From NCBI GenBank assembly GCA_019347805.1, contig JAHWKR010000022.1:1-49065 (forward strand): a stretch of 49,065 nucleotides of DNA, in the 5' to 3' direction. Of the stretch, positions 22,805 through 31,907 are shown piece by piece. A model generated the notes under the pieces. The model made no database searches, was not told where the DNA came from, and saw nothing but the letters and a program-made list of their open reading frames with translations. A program made the position numbers and the translations under genes. This DNA comes from Methanobacteriota archaeon (GTDB lineage Archaea; Thermoplasmatota; E2; JACPAO01; JAHWKR01). Within the stretch, counting starts at the first letter, position 1. The number at the start of each line of letters is the position of its first letter.

Positions 22805-25243
22805 GTGGCAGGTGCGTCCGCAGGGCCTAGGAGGCTTCGACCGCTCGTGGTGGTCCTCCTTGTGTCGTCCCTCATCCTGGTCCCCTATCCCACCGACGCC
22901 GCGTTCGGGAACGGAGACGGTGCCTTCGTCGGCTCGTTCTCGTTCGGCAACGCCCATGGCCATTTCGTGGGTCTCCTCGCTGGTGGCCAGGCGGGGAGGC
23001 AGGTCGCCGGCGCTGGCGACGTGAACGGCGACGGGTTCGACGACCTGCTGATCGGTGCCCCTTTCGCGGCGGGCCCGTCCGGCCAATACCAAGCAGGTGC
23101 CGTCTACCTTGTCTACGGGCCGCACCTGGGGTCCCTGGACCTCGGTGCCGCGGATTGGGAACTGCGCGGCACCAATCGCGTAGGTCAACTCGGTGCGGCG
23201 CTCGCGGGGCTCGGCGACCGCGACGGCGACGGCTACGACGACTTCGCCGTCGGCGCACCCGGTGACGGACTCGAGCATGGAACGGTCCGGGTCTATCGCG
23301 GGGGTGCCACAGGACCGTCGCTCATGATGTCGTTGGGAGGCGACCAAGGCACAAGGTTCGGGACCTCCATCGCGGGGGGCGGTGACCTCGACGGCGACGG
23401 CCGGCCCGACTTCGCCATCGGCGCGCCGCACGAGAACGACCTCGCCGGTCGCGTCTACGTCTACCAGAGCCAAGCTTCGGACGTGGTCCTCGCCGGCGAG
23501 TCCCGCGGCCACAAATTCGGCACGGTCGTCACCATCCCCGGGGACGTGAACGGTGACGGGCGCGACGACCTCGCCATGTCCGCCCCCCTTTTCCCGAACG
23601 GCAGCGGCTCGGAGCGAGGCATCGTCTACCTGCGCTACGGGCCGGTCACCTCCGGTCATATGGGGTCGACCGCGAACGGCATCTACTATCCGGAGTTCAC
23701 GCCGTCGGACGGACTGTTCGGCCTCGCATTGGGCGGCACCGATCTCGACGGCGACGGCCGGGCGGAGATCGTCGTCGGTGTGCCGGGACATGACGAGGGC
23801 ACCTCGGCCGACCGTGGCGCCGTCTATCTCTTCCGCGGCGCCAACACGCAATTCGCCGAGAACGCCTACGTGCGCATCCACGGCACCCAGGCCGGCATGA
23901 TGGTGGGTCGTGCGGTCACCGGCCTCGGCGACATCGATCGGGACGGCCCCGAAGAGTTCGCCCTCGGACACCTGGACCCGGGCGGCGGTCGGGGGGTGAT
24001 GCGCGTCTACTACGGCGGCGGCGCGGTCGGTGAACGTCATCTCACGACATCCGAAGCGACGGTCTTCGGCTACAGCCCCGGTGATGTCGGCGTCGCCTTG
24101 GCGCAAGCGGGAGACGTGAACGGCGACGGCACGCCGGACATCCTCGCGGGGGACGCCCGTCGCAACAACGGGAAGGGACAGGCGTACCTGGTGCTCGGAT
24201 GCGCACCGGGTGTCGATTTGGACGGCGACCGCCTCACCGATTGTCGGGAGGTCAACGTCCTCGGCACCGACGCGATCGACATCGATACCGACGACGACGG
24301 TCTCGAGGACGGCGACGAAGTGGAGATCCATCTGACCGACCCGCGCGACCCGGACACCGACGGCGAGGGCATATCCGACAGCGATGAGGTGAACGTCCAT
24401 CTGACCGACCCGCTACTGGCCGACACGGATCGCGACGGCTTCACCGACCATGAGGAGATCGTGGTGCATGGCACCGATCCGCTGGTCTTCGACATGGACG
24501 GCGACGGGCTCGGCGACGGAGACGAACACCATCTCACCGAGACCGACCCGCTCGACCCGGACACCGACGGCGATGGCATCGTCGACGGTGACGAGGACTT
24601 CGATGGCGACGGCCTGACCAACGCCGCGGAACTGAACCGCCACGGCACGGACGTCCGCAAGGCGGACACCGACGGCGACGGACTGTTGGACGGCGAGGAG
24701 ATCCTGCTCTACGGCTCATCACCCTTCATCGTCGACAGCGACGGCGACGGCATACCGGACGGCCCCGAGATCTTCGCCTACGGGACCGACCCGCTCAAGA
24801 AGGACACCGATTTCGATGGCCTCACCGACCAAGCCGAGGTGTTCGTGCACGACACCGACCCGACCAAGGCCGACACGGACGGCGACGGGATCAAGGACGG
24901 CCTCGAGTTCCTCCTCTGGAAGACCGATCCCAAGGACCCGGACATGGATCGCGACGGGCTCAACGACCGTCTCGAGATCTACGTCTACAAGACCGACGTG
25001 CGGGATCCCGACAGCGACAGGGACCGCCTCCTCGACGGCGAGGAGGTGTTGGTCTACGGAACACAACCGCTCGACCCGGACACCGACGGTGACCTGTACG
25101 GCGACGCCTATGAGGTGGACCGCGGCAGCGACCCGAACAACCCCCTGTCGACGCCGGTACCGGTATTAGGGAACCTGGGACCCATGCCGCGCGTCTGGCG
25201 GGAGATGCCGGTCACCGACATCCTGCCGCCGGTCCTGAAATAG
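22805..25243 (+). CDS. Secreted FG-GAP propeller and thrombospondin type 3 repeat protein, 812 aa
   Basis: GTG 22805 is preferred from TATA placement; GTG 22784 would add seven residues. A signal peptide (RRLRPLVVVLLVSSLILVPYPTDAAFG) is followed by seven FG-GAP blades of the DxNGDGxxDLxxGAP type (DVNGDGFDDLLIGAP, DRDGDGYDDFAVGAP, DLDGDGRPDFAIGAP and so on), enough for an integrin-like seven-bladed propeller. From about residue 475 come roughly a dozen thrombospondin type 3 repeats (DTDGDGxxDGxE...GTDP) that would bind many Ca2+ ions. No C-terminal membrane helix or sorting signal is visible. A calcium-stabilised surface or secreted adhesion protein is the likely role. Confidence 0.9.
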   Translation: MAGASAGPRRLRPLVVVLLVSSLILVPYPTDAAFGNGDGAFVGSFSFGNAHGHFVGLLAGGQAGRQVAGAGDVNGDGFDDLLIGAPFAAGPSGQYQAGAVYLVYGPHLGSLDLGAADWELRGTNRVGQLGAALAGLGDRDGDGYDDFAVGAPGDGLEHGTVRVYRGGATGPSLMMSLGGDQGTRFGTSIAGGGDLDGDGRPDFAIGAPHENDLAGRVYVYQSQASDVVLAGESRGHKFGTVVTIPGDVNGDGRDDLAMSAPLFPNGSGSERGIVYLRYGPVTSGHMGSTANGIYYPEFTPSDGLFGLALGGTDLDGDGRAEIVVGVPGHDEGTSADRGAVYLFRGANTQFAENAYVRIHGTQAGMMVGRAVTGLGDIDRDGPEEFALGHLDPGGGRGVMRVYYGGGAVGERHLTTSEATVFGYSPGDVGVALAQAGDVNGDGTPDILAGDARRNNGKGQAYLVLGCAPGVDLDGDRLTDCREVNVLGTDAIDIDTDDDGLEDGDEVEIHLTDPRDPDTDGEGISDSDEVNVHLTDPLLADTDRDGFTDHEEIVVHGTDPLVFDMDGDGLGDGDEHHLTETDPLDPDTDGDGIVDGDEDFDGDGLTNAAELNRHGTDVRKADTDGDGLLDGEEILLYGSSPFIVDSDGDGIPDGPEIFAYGTDPLKKDTDFDGLTDQAEVFVHDTDPTKADTDGDGIKDGLEFLLWKTDPKDPDMDRDGLNDRLEIYVYKTDVRDPDSDRDRLLDGEEVLVYGTQPLDPDTDGDLYGDAYEVDRGSDPNNPLSTPVPVLGNLGPMPRVWREMPVTDILPPVLK
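24225..25145 (+). repeat. Thrombospondin type 3 coding repeats
   Basis: About twelve imperfect units of roughly 70-80 bp, each encoding DPDTDGDGxxDGxE-like Ca2+-binding loops. The repetition is at the protein level inside the secreted protein gene and is not a mobile or CRISPR repeat. Confidence 0.8.
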
Positions 25244-26599
25244 TCACGCCTCGACGACCGGCTGGCAGACCTGGCGTGCGGCCTCTTCGGCGCGCGACAG
25301 CACGGATGGGACGTCCAACGTGGTGAAGACGCCGTCGCCATAGAGGACGCGTCCGGCGACGATCGTGTGGGTGACGTCCGCCATCTGCGCCGCGTAGACG
25401 ATGTTGGAGACGACGTCGTGGCACGGCACGAGGTGGGGCCGGCGGAAGTCGACCAATGTGAGGTCGGCCGTCTTCCCTTCCTCGAGGGTCCCGAGGTCCG
25501 GGCGGCGCAGCGCCGCGGCACCACCGCGGGTGGCGAGGTCGAGCGCCTCCCCGGCCGGTAGGATGGTGGGGTCCCAGCGTTGTTGTTTCTGCACGAGGGC
25601 GGCGAGCTTCATCGCCTCGAAGAGCGAACAGGCGTTGTTGGAGGCGGGGCCGTCGGTGCCGAGGGCGACCGTCGCACCCGCGGCGAAGAGTTCGGGGAGC
25701 GGTGTGACGCCACCGGTCGCGAGTTTGAGGTTGGAGGTCGGGTTGTGCGCGACCTTCGCGCCCGCTCTGGCGATGTCCTGGACCTCCTGCTTGGTGATCC
25801 AGCCGCAATGGGCGAGCACGGTGCGTTCGCCGAGGGCACCGGTCGCGGCCAGTTGCGCGACCGGACGGCGGCCGGTCTTCGCCTCGACGTCATAGACCTC
25901 TTGGCGGGTCTCGGCACAATGGATGTGGAGCGGGATGTCGTAGTGCGCGGCGAGTTCGGCGCTCTTTTCGAGGGTCTCAGGGTTGCAGGTGTATGTGGCG
26001 TGCGGGGCGACCGAGGGCGTGATGAGGTCGTGGTCGGCCCAATCTTCGGCGAACGCCTGGAAGGGCCCCTTGAGCCGTTCATGGACGTCGCCTTCGGCCG
26101 TGCTGCCGACATCGACCAGGCCCCAACCCATCCATCCGCGCATCCCCGCCGCGGCGGTCGCCTCGGCAAGGAGCGGCTCCATGAAGTACATGTCCAGGAA
26201 CGAGGTGGTCCCTGAACGGATCATCTCGAGCAGTCCCAGGTCGGCACCGGCGCGCATGGTCTCCTCGGTGAGGCGCGCCTCGGCCGGCCAGATGCGCTCC
26301 TGGAGCCACGGCTCGAGCAGCATGTCGTCGCCATAGCCACGGAAAAGGCCCATGGCGAGATGGGTGTGGGCGTTCACCAGGCCGGGCAGGAGCACGCGGC
26401 CTGCCGCCTCGACCACGATGTCCGCCTCGGTGGCGACGTCGGGGGCGACCTCGACGATGCGGCCGTCCTCGCAATAGACGTCGTGCGTTTTGAGTATTGA
26501 GCGCCTTTCGTCCTGCGTGACGACGTGGGCACCGCGGACAAGGAGGCTCGCGGGGGGGCGATTTGTGTCGACGGAGCCGGGGGTGATGTCGGTCGCCAT
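25244..26599 (-). CDS. Amidohydrolase: S-adenosylhomocysteine/5'-deoxyadenosine-type deaminase, 451 aa
   Basis: A cyclic amidohydrolase of the MTA/SAH deaminase group. Metal ligands are visible in order: NAHTHLAM (~76-83), HIHCAET, LAHCGW and the GTDGPASNNACSLFEAMK motif with the metal Asp. The THLAMGLFRG and IWPAEA segments are characteristic of MTA/SAH deaminases. Archaeal relatives such as M. jannaschii DadD prefer 5'-deoxyadenosine and also deaminate SAH and MTA, recycling SAM by-products. The exact substrate cannot be read from sequence. The ATG overlaps the ileS stop (TGATG), so it is translated from the ileS message. Chlorohydrolase or guanine deaminase relatives are less likely. Confidence 0.88.
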   Translation of the reverse strand: MATDITPGSVDTNRPPASLLVRGAHVVTQDERRSILKTHDVYCEDGRIVEVAPDVATEADIVVEAAGRVLLPGLVNAHTHLAMGLFRGYGDDMLLEPWLQERIWPAEARLTEETMRAGADLGLLEMIRSGTTSFLDMYFMEPLLAEATAAAGMRGWMGWGLVDVGSTAEGDVHERLKGPFQAFAEDWADHDLITPSVAPHATYTCNPETLEKSAELAAHYDIPLHIHCAETRQEVYDVEAKTGRRPVAQLAATGALGERTVLAHCGWITKQEVQDIARAGAKVAHNPTSNLKLATGGVTPLPELFAAGATVALGTDGPASNNACSLFEAMKLAALVQKQQRWDPTILPAGEALDLATRGGAAALRRPDLGTLEEGKTADLTLVDFRRPHLVPCHDVVSNIVYAAQMADVTHTIVAGRVLYGDGVFTTLDVPSVLSRAEEAARQVCQPVVEA

Positions 26600-29500
26600 C
26601 AGGTCGCGACCTCCTCGGGTCGGGCCGGGACGACGGTGAGGACCTGGATCGTGACCTCGGCGAGCTCGAGCGTCCAGCTCTTTTCCACTTGGACGTCGTC
26701 GCTGTGTCGCGTCCAGTGGAGCGCGCGGGCGCGGGTCTCCTCACGGATCGTCGCCTCGTGGTCCTGGACCGGGACGCCCGGGTCCTTGTCGAACGCGACG
26801 GCGACCTCGATCTGGTCCTCGACATGGAGGTCGAGTTCCTTGCGCATGTCCTGGATGCGGCGCACCAGTTCACGGGCGAGCCCTTCGGCCTTGAGTTCGG
26901 GGGTCTGATGGGTGTCGAGGACGAGGACGTAGCCCTCCGCCTTGGTGCTGGCGTAGCCTTCGGCCTCGACCTTCTCGAGCCGGAAGTCGGCCGGTTCGAG
27001 GACCAGTTCCTCGCCCTCGACATGGACCGGGACCTTCTCGCCTCTTTCGATGATCGGGCCCCAGTGGGCCGGGTCGAGGCTGTCGATGGCCGCGGAGACT
27101 TGGCGTGCGTGCTGCTTGAAACGCGGGCCGATGCGGCCGGGCTCGGGCGCGATGCGGTACTCCAGGAACCGGTCGAGGTCACCCGCCGTGGTGACGCCTT
27201 TCGTGTTCATCTCTTCCTGGAAGACCGAGAGGAGCGGCGCGAGCGCTTCGGGTCCGACCTTCGCGTCGGGGGTCGGCACGAGGACCGCCTCGGGAAGCGG
27301 CCAGCGCACACCGATGTCGACCTTGGCGCGGAGGGCGCGTCCCGCCTCGACGAGCCCGCGCACGGTCGCCATGGCGTCGACCAGTTCCTCGGGCGCGCTG
27401 TAGCTGCGCTCCGGCCAGTCGGCAAGATGCACCGAATCGGGGCCTTCGCCGTCGCGGATGAGCATGTAGAGCTTCTCCGTCAGGAACGGCGCGAACGGCG
27501 CGGTGGCGGAGACGACGGCGAGAAGACATTCATGCAGGGTGGCGTAGCATGCCGCCTTGTCCTCGGTCATCCCTTCGCCCCACAGGCGGCGGCGGACGCG
27601 GCGCACGTACCAATTGGAGAGGTCGTCGACGACGAACGACTCGAGGACGCGGGTCGCCTTGTGGAGGTGGAAGCGATCCATCTCGTCGGCCGCCTCCTCG
27701 CAGGCGGCGTAGGTGCGGTCGAGGAGCCAGCGGTCGATACGTGGCCGCGCGTCCAGGGCGGGCGCGTTGGCGATGTCGGCGCGGGTCCAGCCGTCGAGGC
27801 TGGCGTATTGGGAGAAGAAACTGTAGCTGTTCCAGAGTGTGAGGAGGAACTTGGAGAGCGCCTCCCGCACGGCGCCTTCGAAGAAGCGCTTGTCGGCCCA
27901 CGGGGCGCTCGTCGTGAGAAGGGTCCAGCGTACCGCGTCGGCGCCGAGCGTCTCGAAGAGGAGGCCCGGGTCGGTGTAGTTGCGTTTCGACTTGGACATC
28001 TTCTGCCCGTCCTCGGCGAGCACCAGGCCGTTCACCATGACGTTGCGATAGGTCGCCTGGTCGAAGAGCGCCACGCCGGTGGCGATGAGCGTGTAGAACC
28101 AACCTCGGGTCTGGTCGATCCCCTCGGCGATGAAGTCGACGGGAAAATGGTCGGCGCGGTCGACCGTGCCTTTGGGGTGGTGCCATTGGGCGAAGTGGGC
28201 GCTGCCGGAGTCGTACCAGGTGTCGATGACGTAGGGCTCGCGCCGCATCGTGCCGCCGCAATCATCGCAGGGGACATCGATGTCGATGTAGGGCCGGTGC
28301 AGGTCGTCGGGGACGTTGCCGGCGAACGCCTGGAGCTCTTCGCGGGAACCGACCATGACCTCCTTGCCGCAGCCGTCGAGGGGCGCATCACCCTTGCCGT
28401 GGCAGAGCCACACCGGCATCGGGGTGCCCCAGAAACGCTTGCGGGAGATGGCCCAATCCTTGACGTTGCGCAGCCATTCACCGAAGCGGCCTTCCTTGAT
28501 GTGGTCCGGGTGCCAATCGACCGAGTCGTTGGCGGCCAGGAGCTCTTCGCGCAGGCCGCTCATCTTGACGTACCACGATTCCATGGCGTAGTAGAGGAGC
28601 GGGTGGCCGGTGCGCCAGCAGTGCGGATATTGATGCTCGTAGCGTTCGGTGCGGTAGAGGAGGCCTTGTCCGCGCAGGAGTCCCGCGACATCATCGTCGA
28701 CGTCCTTGACGTAGCGGCCGGCGAGCGGTTCACCGACCGAGGCGACGAAGCAGCCCCGCAGGTCGACCGTGTGCTGCTTCGGGAGCCCCTTCTGTTCCCC
28801 GAGACGGAAGTCGTCCTCACCATACATCACGGCGGTGTGGACGACACCGGTGCCGTCTTCTGTTGTTACGAAGTCGGCTTCCAGTATGGTGTGCGCGGTG
28901 TCGGAGCCGGTGGTGTCGACGGCGCCCGGGAAAAGCGGCTCGTAGGCCTTGCCGACGAGTCGAGATCCTGGGAATGTTTCGAGGATCTCGGTCTCGTGGC
29001 GCAACGTGTTCTTCATGAGCGCCTTGGCGAGGATAAGCACCTCGCCCACTTCGGCGTGCGCTTTCTCGGCCGGCTTGGTGACGCGCACCTTGACGTATTC
29101 GATGTCTTTTCCGACCGCGAGCGCGACGTTGCCGGGGAGCGTCCACGGCGTCGTGGTCCAGGACAGGACGGCGGCGTCGTCCGTGTCGTCCTTGAGGCGG
29201 AACTTGACGAAGACCGAGAGGTCCTCGACGGTCTTGTAGCCCTGCGCGACCTCGTGGCTGGAATAGCTCGTGCCGGTCTGCGGGCAGTAGGGGAGGACCT
29301 TGTAGTCCTTGAAGAGGAGGCCTTTTTCGTGCAGGGTCTTCAGCGACCACCAGACGCTCTCGATGTAGGCGTCGTCCATGGTGACGTAGGGGTCGTCGAA
29401 GTCGAGCCAGAAGCCGACGCGCTCCGACATGCGCTCCCAGACGTCCTTGTAGCGGAACACCGATTCGCGGCAGTCGGCGTTGAAGCGCTCGATGCCGTAC

Positions 29501-29829
29501 GCCTCGATGTCGCGCACGTCCTTGAGCCCCTTCTCTTTCTGCACCTCGATCTCGACCGGCAGACCATGGCAGTCCCAGCCGGCCTTGCGCTCGACGAAGC
29601 GGCCGCGCATCGTGCGGAACCGGCAGACGGTGTCCTTGAGGGTGCGTGTGAGGACATGCCCGGGGTGGGGGAGTCCGTTGGCGGTCGGGGGGCCTTCCAG
29701 GAAGACGAACGGTTCGGCCCCGCGGCGGCCTTCGACGGAGCGGCGGAAGGTGTCCTCGTCGCGCCATTTGGCGATGACCTCCTCCTCGAAGGCCTTCGGA
29801 TCGTACTTCTTGGGAGGGGCTTGGACCAT
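26599..29829 (-). CDS. ileS: Isoleucyl-tRNA synthetase, 1076 aa
   Basis: It charges tRNA-Ile and edits misactivated valine. The HIGH-type motif is visible as PTANGLPHPGHVLT near residue 50, followed by GWDCHGLPVEIEV. The CP1 editing domain includes LSWTTTPWTLPGNVALAVG and DGTGVVHTAVMYGEDD. KMSKS is intact in DGQKMSKSKRNYTDP, and the archaeal/eukaryal-type anticodon-binding and C-terminal domains follow. Length (1076) fits the archaeal/eukaryal class. ATG 29829 lies some 30 bp below a TATA box with almost no leader. The deaminase gene is coupled to its 3' end. Confidence 0.97.
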   Translation of the reverse strand: MVQAPPKKYDPKAFEEEVIAKWRDEDTFRRSVEGRRGAEPFVFLEGPPTANGLPHPGHVLTRTLKDTVCRFRTMRGRFVERKAGWDCHGLPVEIEVQKEKGLKDVRDIEAYGIERFNADCRESVFRYKDVWERMSERVGFWLDFDDPYVTMDDAYIESVWWSLKTLHEKGLLFKDYKVLPYCPQTGTSYSSHEVAQGYKTVEDLSVFVKFRLKDDTDDAAVLSWTTTPWTLPGNVALAVGKDIEYVKVRVTKPAEKAHAEVGEVLILAKALMKNTLRHETEILETFPGSRLVGKAYEPLFPGAVDTTGSDTAHTILEADFVTTEDGTGVVHTAVMYGEDDFRLGEQKGLPKQHTVDLRGCFVASVGEPLAGRYVKDVDDDVAGLLRGQGLLYRTERYEHQYPHCWRTGHPLLYYAMESWYVKMSGLREELLAANDSVDWHPDHIKEGRFGEWLRNVKDWAISRKRFWGTPMPVWLCHGKGDAPLDGCGKEVMVGSREELQAFAGNVPDDLHRPYIDIDVPCDDCGGTMRREPYVIDTWYDSGSAHFAQWHHPKGTVDRADHFPVDFIAEGIDQTRGWFYTLIATGVALFDQATYRNVMVNGLVLAEDGQKMSKSKRNYTDPGLLFETLGADAVRWTLLTTSAPWADKRFFEGAVREALSKFLLTLWNSYSFFSQYASLDGWTRADIANAPALDARPRIDRWLLDRTYAACEEAADEMDRFHLHKATRVLESFVVDDLSNWYVRRVRRRLWGEGMTEDKAACYATLHECLLAVVSATAPFAPFLTEKLYMLIRDGEGPDSVHLADWPERSYSAPEELVDAMATVRGLVEAGRALRAKVDIGVRWPLPEAVLVPTPDAKVGPEALAPLLSVFQEEMNTKGVTTAGDLDRFLEYRIAPEPGRIGPRFKQHARQVSAAIDSLDPAHWGPIIERGEKVPVHVEGEELVLEPADFRLEKVEAEGYASTKAEGYVLVLDTHQTPELKAEGLARELVRRIQDMRKELDLHVEDQIEVAVAFDKDPGVPVQDHEATIREETRARALHWTRHSDDVQVEKSWTLELAEVTIQVLTVVPARPEEVAT

Positions 29830-29857
29830 GGCGGCACCTGGGGTCCCTTCTGTTGGC

Positions 29858-29866
29858 TACTTAAAG
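29858..29866 (-). promoter_or_regulatory. TATA box of ileS
   Basis: On the minus strand CCTTTAAGTAG is centred near 29862. The predicted start site is about 29836, a 6-nt leader before ATG 29829. Confidence 0.55.
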
Positions 29867-29975
29867 GGACAATGCGGGGGACAGGGCGTCCCGTGAAAAG
29901 GGTTGCGCGGTGGAAGGGTGGGGGAAACGGGTGTGAGGAAGGCGACCTCAGGTGAGGGCCGGTGGTCGTCGCCGG

Positions 29976-30359
29976 TTAGTTGCCGGTGAGCGAGAGGTAG
30001 GCGTTGGGTGTCATCAGGCCGTCGAGCTCGGATTCGTCCTCGAGCTTGACCTTGACGAGCCAGCCCTTGTCGTAGGGAGACTCGTTGATGAGCTCGGGCT
30101 TGTTCTCCAGTTCGGTGTTGACGGCGGTGATCTCTCCGGTGACCGGGAGGTAGAGCTCGGAGACCGATTTGACCGATTCGACGACCCCGAACTCGTCCTC
30201 CTGCTCGAACGAATCCCCTTCGTTCGGAAGCTCGACGTAGACGATGTCGGTGAGTTCGTTCTGCGCGTGGTCGGTGATGCCGATCGTGGCGATCCCGTCC
30301 TTGACACGGACCCATTCGTGCGATCTGGAGTACTTCAGGTCGTCGGGGACTTCCGCCAT
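29976..30359 (-). CDS. gcvH: Glycine cleavage system H protein, 127 aa
   Basis: The lipoyl carrier that shuttles the aminomethyl group among the P, T and L proteins. The sequence matches GcvH along its length: YSRSHEWVRV near the start, IGITDHAQNELTDIVYVELP, and the lipoylation site ESVKSVSELYLPVTGEI with Lys 64 as acceptor. Length is typical. gcvT lies about 130 bp upstream on the same strand but is a separate unit, because gcvH has its own TATA box. P and L proteins and lipoate ligases are outside the window. Confidence 0.97.
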   Translation of the reverse strand: MAEVPDDLKYSRSHEWVRVKDGIATIGITDHAQNELTDIVYVELPNEGDSFEQEDEFGVVESVKSVSELYLPVTGEITAVNTELENKPELINESPYDKGWLVKVKLEDESELDGLMTPNAYLSLTGN

Positions 30360-30387
30360 GGCTTCCTACCGGCGCCCCCGTAATCCT

Positions 30388-30403
30388 GGCTTTTTAAAAG
30401 CGC
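30388..30403 (-). promoter_or_regulatory. TATA box of gcvH
   Basis: GCGCTTTTAAAAAGCC on the minus strand predicts a start near 30370 and a leader of about 10 nt containing GGAAG before ATG 30359. Confidence 0.55.
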
Positions 30404-30484
30404 TTGTGACGCGCACAAGAGCCGGCCGGCAGGAATTCGGCGGGTCTTCGGGTTCTGGTGCCGGGAAAGGAGCGTCCGGCGCCT

Positions 30485-31633
30485 TCACGACCGCTTCAGG
30501 AACGGCGTCTTCGCCACCGTCGCCGCGACCGGGCGCCCCCGCACATCGACCGCCACTTCCGTCCCCGGCGCCGCTTGGCCGGGGCGCACATAGGCGAGGG
30601 CGATGGCCGTGTCCAAGGACGGCGACAGGGTCCCGCTCGTCACGATGCCGACCTGCTGCCCGCTACCGTCCAGGACCGCATAGCCATGGCGGGCGATGCC
30701 GCGGCCCGACAGTTCCAGCCCGACCAGGCGGTCATGGTCGTCCGTCTCTTTCTGCCGGACGAGCGCCTCCTTCCCGACGAAGTCATGGTCCCACTTGACC
30801 GCCCAACCGAGCCCCGCCTCGAGCGGCGTGCGGCCACCCTCGAACTCGTTGCCGGCGAGCGCGAAACCCATCTCCAATCGCAACGTGTCGCGCGCTCCGA
30901 GGCCGACCGGCTCGATCCCGTGCACCTTCCCCGCGTCAAGGAGCGCCTCGAAGACCTCCGGCCCGCGTTCCTCGGAGACGAAGAGCTCGTAGCCGGTCTC
31001 GCCCGTGTAGCCGGTCGTCGCCACCTGGCAGACGGCTCCGTCCACCTGTGCCTCGTGGATGCGGAAGGGCGGCGTGTCCGGTACATCGGCGCCCGCCGCC
31101 TTCAGCACCGCCGGTGCGTCCGGTCCCTGCAGCGCGAAGATGCAGGTGGCACGCGAGACATCGGTGACGGTGACGTCTCCTTCGACGTCGTCCGCGTGCG
31201 CCTCCAATGCGGCGCGCACCGCCTCGTTCAGCCCCGCGTTCGGGACCAGGTAGAACGAATCGTCCGCCATGCGATAGAAGATCGTGTCATCGAGGATGGT
31301 GCCGTCGTCGCGGAGGACCGCCGTATAGACGCCGCGGCCGACCTTGAGCTTCGCCGCGTCGGAGACCGTGGTGCGCGACAAGAGCGCCTCGGCGCCCGGC
31401 CCCTCGATGCGCAGGTTGCTCATGTGCGAGACATCGAACAGACCGACATGCGTCCGCACCGCCTCATGCTCCTCCTTGATGGAGGAATACTGCACCGGCA
31501 TCTCGAAGCCGCCGAAACCGACGAAACGCGCACCGAGGCGGGCGTGGAGGTCATGGAGCGGACCCTTCAGGAGCCCCGGCTCGGTCGCGGACTCGGCGGC
31601 GGACATCAGCCCCGGGAAGAAGGCCGCGGTCAT
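30485..31633 (-). CDS. gcvT: Glycine cleavage system T protein (aminomethyltransferase), 382 aa
   Basis: It transfers the methylene group from aminomethyl-GcvH to tetrahydrofolate (or an archaeal analogue) and releases ammonia. Family features: GFGGFEMPVQYSSIKEEHEAVRTHVGLFDVSHM, DDTIFYRMADDSFYLVPN, FALQGPDAPAVL, TGYTGETGYELFV and GARDTLRLEMGFALAGNE. The GcvT C-terminal barrel ends with TSGTLSPSLDTAIALAYV. ATG 31633 comes 13 nt after the stop of the small zinc-finger gene; ATG 31606 is an alternative that gives a 373-residue protein closer to family length. Sarcosine oxidase or YgfZ relatives lack this full motif set, so GcvT is favoured. Confidence 0.95.
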   Translation of the reverse strand: MTAAFFPGLMSAAESATEPGLLKGPLHDLHARLGARFVGFGGFEMPVQYSSIKEEHEAVRTHVGLFDVSHMSNLRIEGPGAEALLSRTTVSDAAKLKVGRGVYTAVLRDDGTILDDTIFYRMADDSFYLVPNAGLNEAVRAALEAHADDVEGDVTVTDVSRATCIFALQGPDAPAVLKAAGADVPDTPPFRIHEAQVDGAVCQVATTGYTGETGYELFVSEERGPEVFEALLDAGKVHGIEPVGLGARDTLRLEMGFALAGNEFEGGRTPLEAGLGWAVKWDHDFVGKEALVRQKETDDHDRLVGLELSGRGIARHGYAVLDGSGQQVGIVTSGTLSPSLDTAIALAYVRPGQAAPGTEVAVDVRGRPVAATVAKTPFLKRS

Positions 31634-31646
31634 ACCCGTTTCGGCG

Positions 31647-31856
31647 CTAACGGCGGTCGGAGCGCTTGCGCTCCTTCTCGGCCACCGCCCGCTTGCGCTC
31701 CGAAGGACGCTTCTTCGGCGGCCGTCCGCGGGGCCGCTTCGGCTTCGGCACATGGTGCTCCTCCTGCCAATGCGCCTTCGCCGACCCATTGTCGGGGAAC
31801 GTCTGGAAGCACTCCGTGCAGAGATAGGCCGTGATCTTGCGGATGCGGCGCTCCAC
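31647..31856 (-). CDS. Small C2H2 zinc-finger protein with AT-hook, 69 aa
   Basis: The N-terminal part has one C2H2 finger: Cys13, Cys16, His29 and His34 (C-X2-C-X12-H-X4-H) within YLCTECFQTFPDNGSAKAHW. Directly after it, KRPRGRPPKK matches an AT-hook (PRGRP core), and the rest is strongly basic. GTG 31856 sits 26 bp below a TATA box, so the transcript should be leaderless. gcvT follows 13 nt after the stop and is probably co-transcribed. Single C2H2 fingers occur in archaea, but pairing with an AT-hook is reminiscent of eukaryotic chromatin proteins. DNA binding and regulation of gcvT are inference. Confidence 0.82.
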   Translation of the reverse strand: MERRIRKITAYLCTECFQTFPDNGSAKAHWQEEHHVPKPKRPRGRPPKKRPSERKRAVAEKERKRSDRR

Positions 31857-31875
31857 GGTCAGAGGAGCGTGCCGT

Positions 31876-31888
31876 CCATACTTAAGCG
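31876..31888 (-). promoter_or_regulatory. TATA box of the zinc-finger/gcvT unit
   Basis: CGCTTAAGTATGG on the minus strand is centred 26 bp before GTG 31856. gcvT has no clear TATA box of its own, which supports co-transcription. Confidence 0.55.
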
Positions 31889-31907
31889 GCGGGGGACGCC
31901 CCGGTCT

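Noticed and set aside
24225-25145. Regular DNA repeats as a tandem-repeat or mobile element
   Set aside because: They are in-frame thrombospondin type 3 coding repeats with diverged third positions.
26689-29955. Long plus-strand open frame (1088 codons) opposite ileS
   Set aside because: ileS on the minus strand has all synthetase motifs; the plus frame is its antisense shadow without any recognisable domain.
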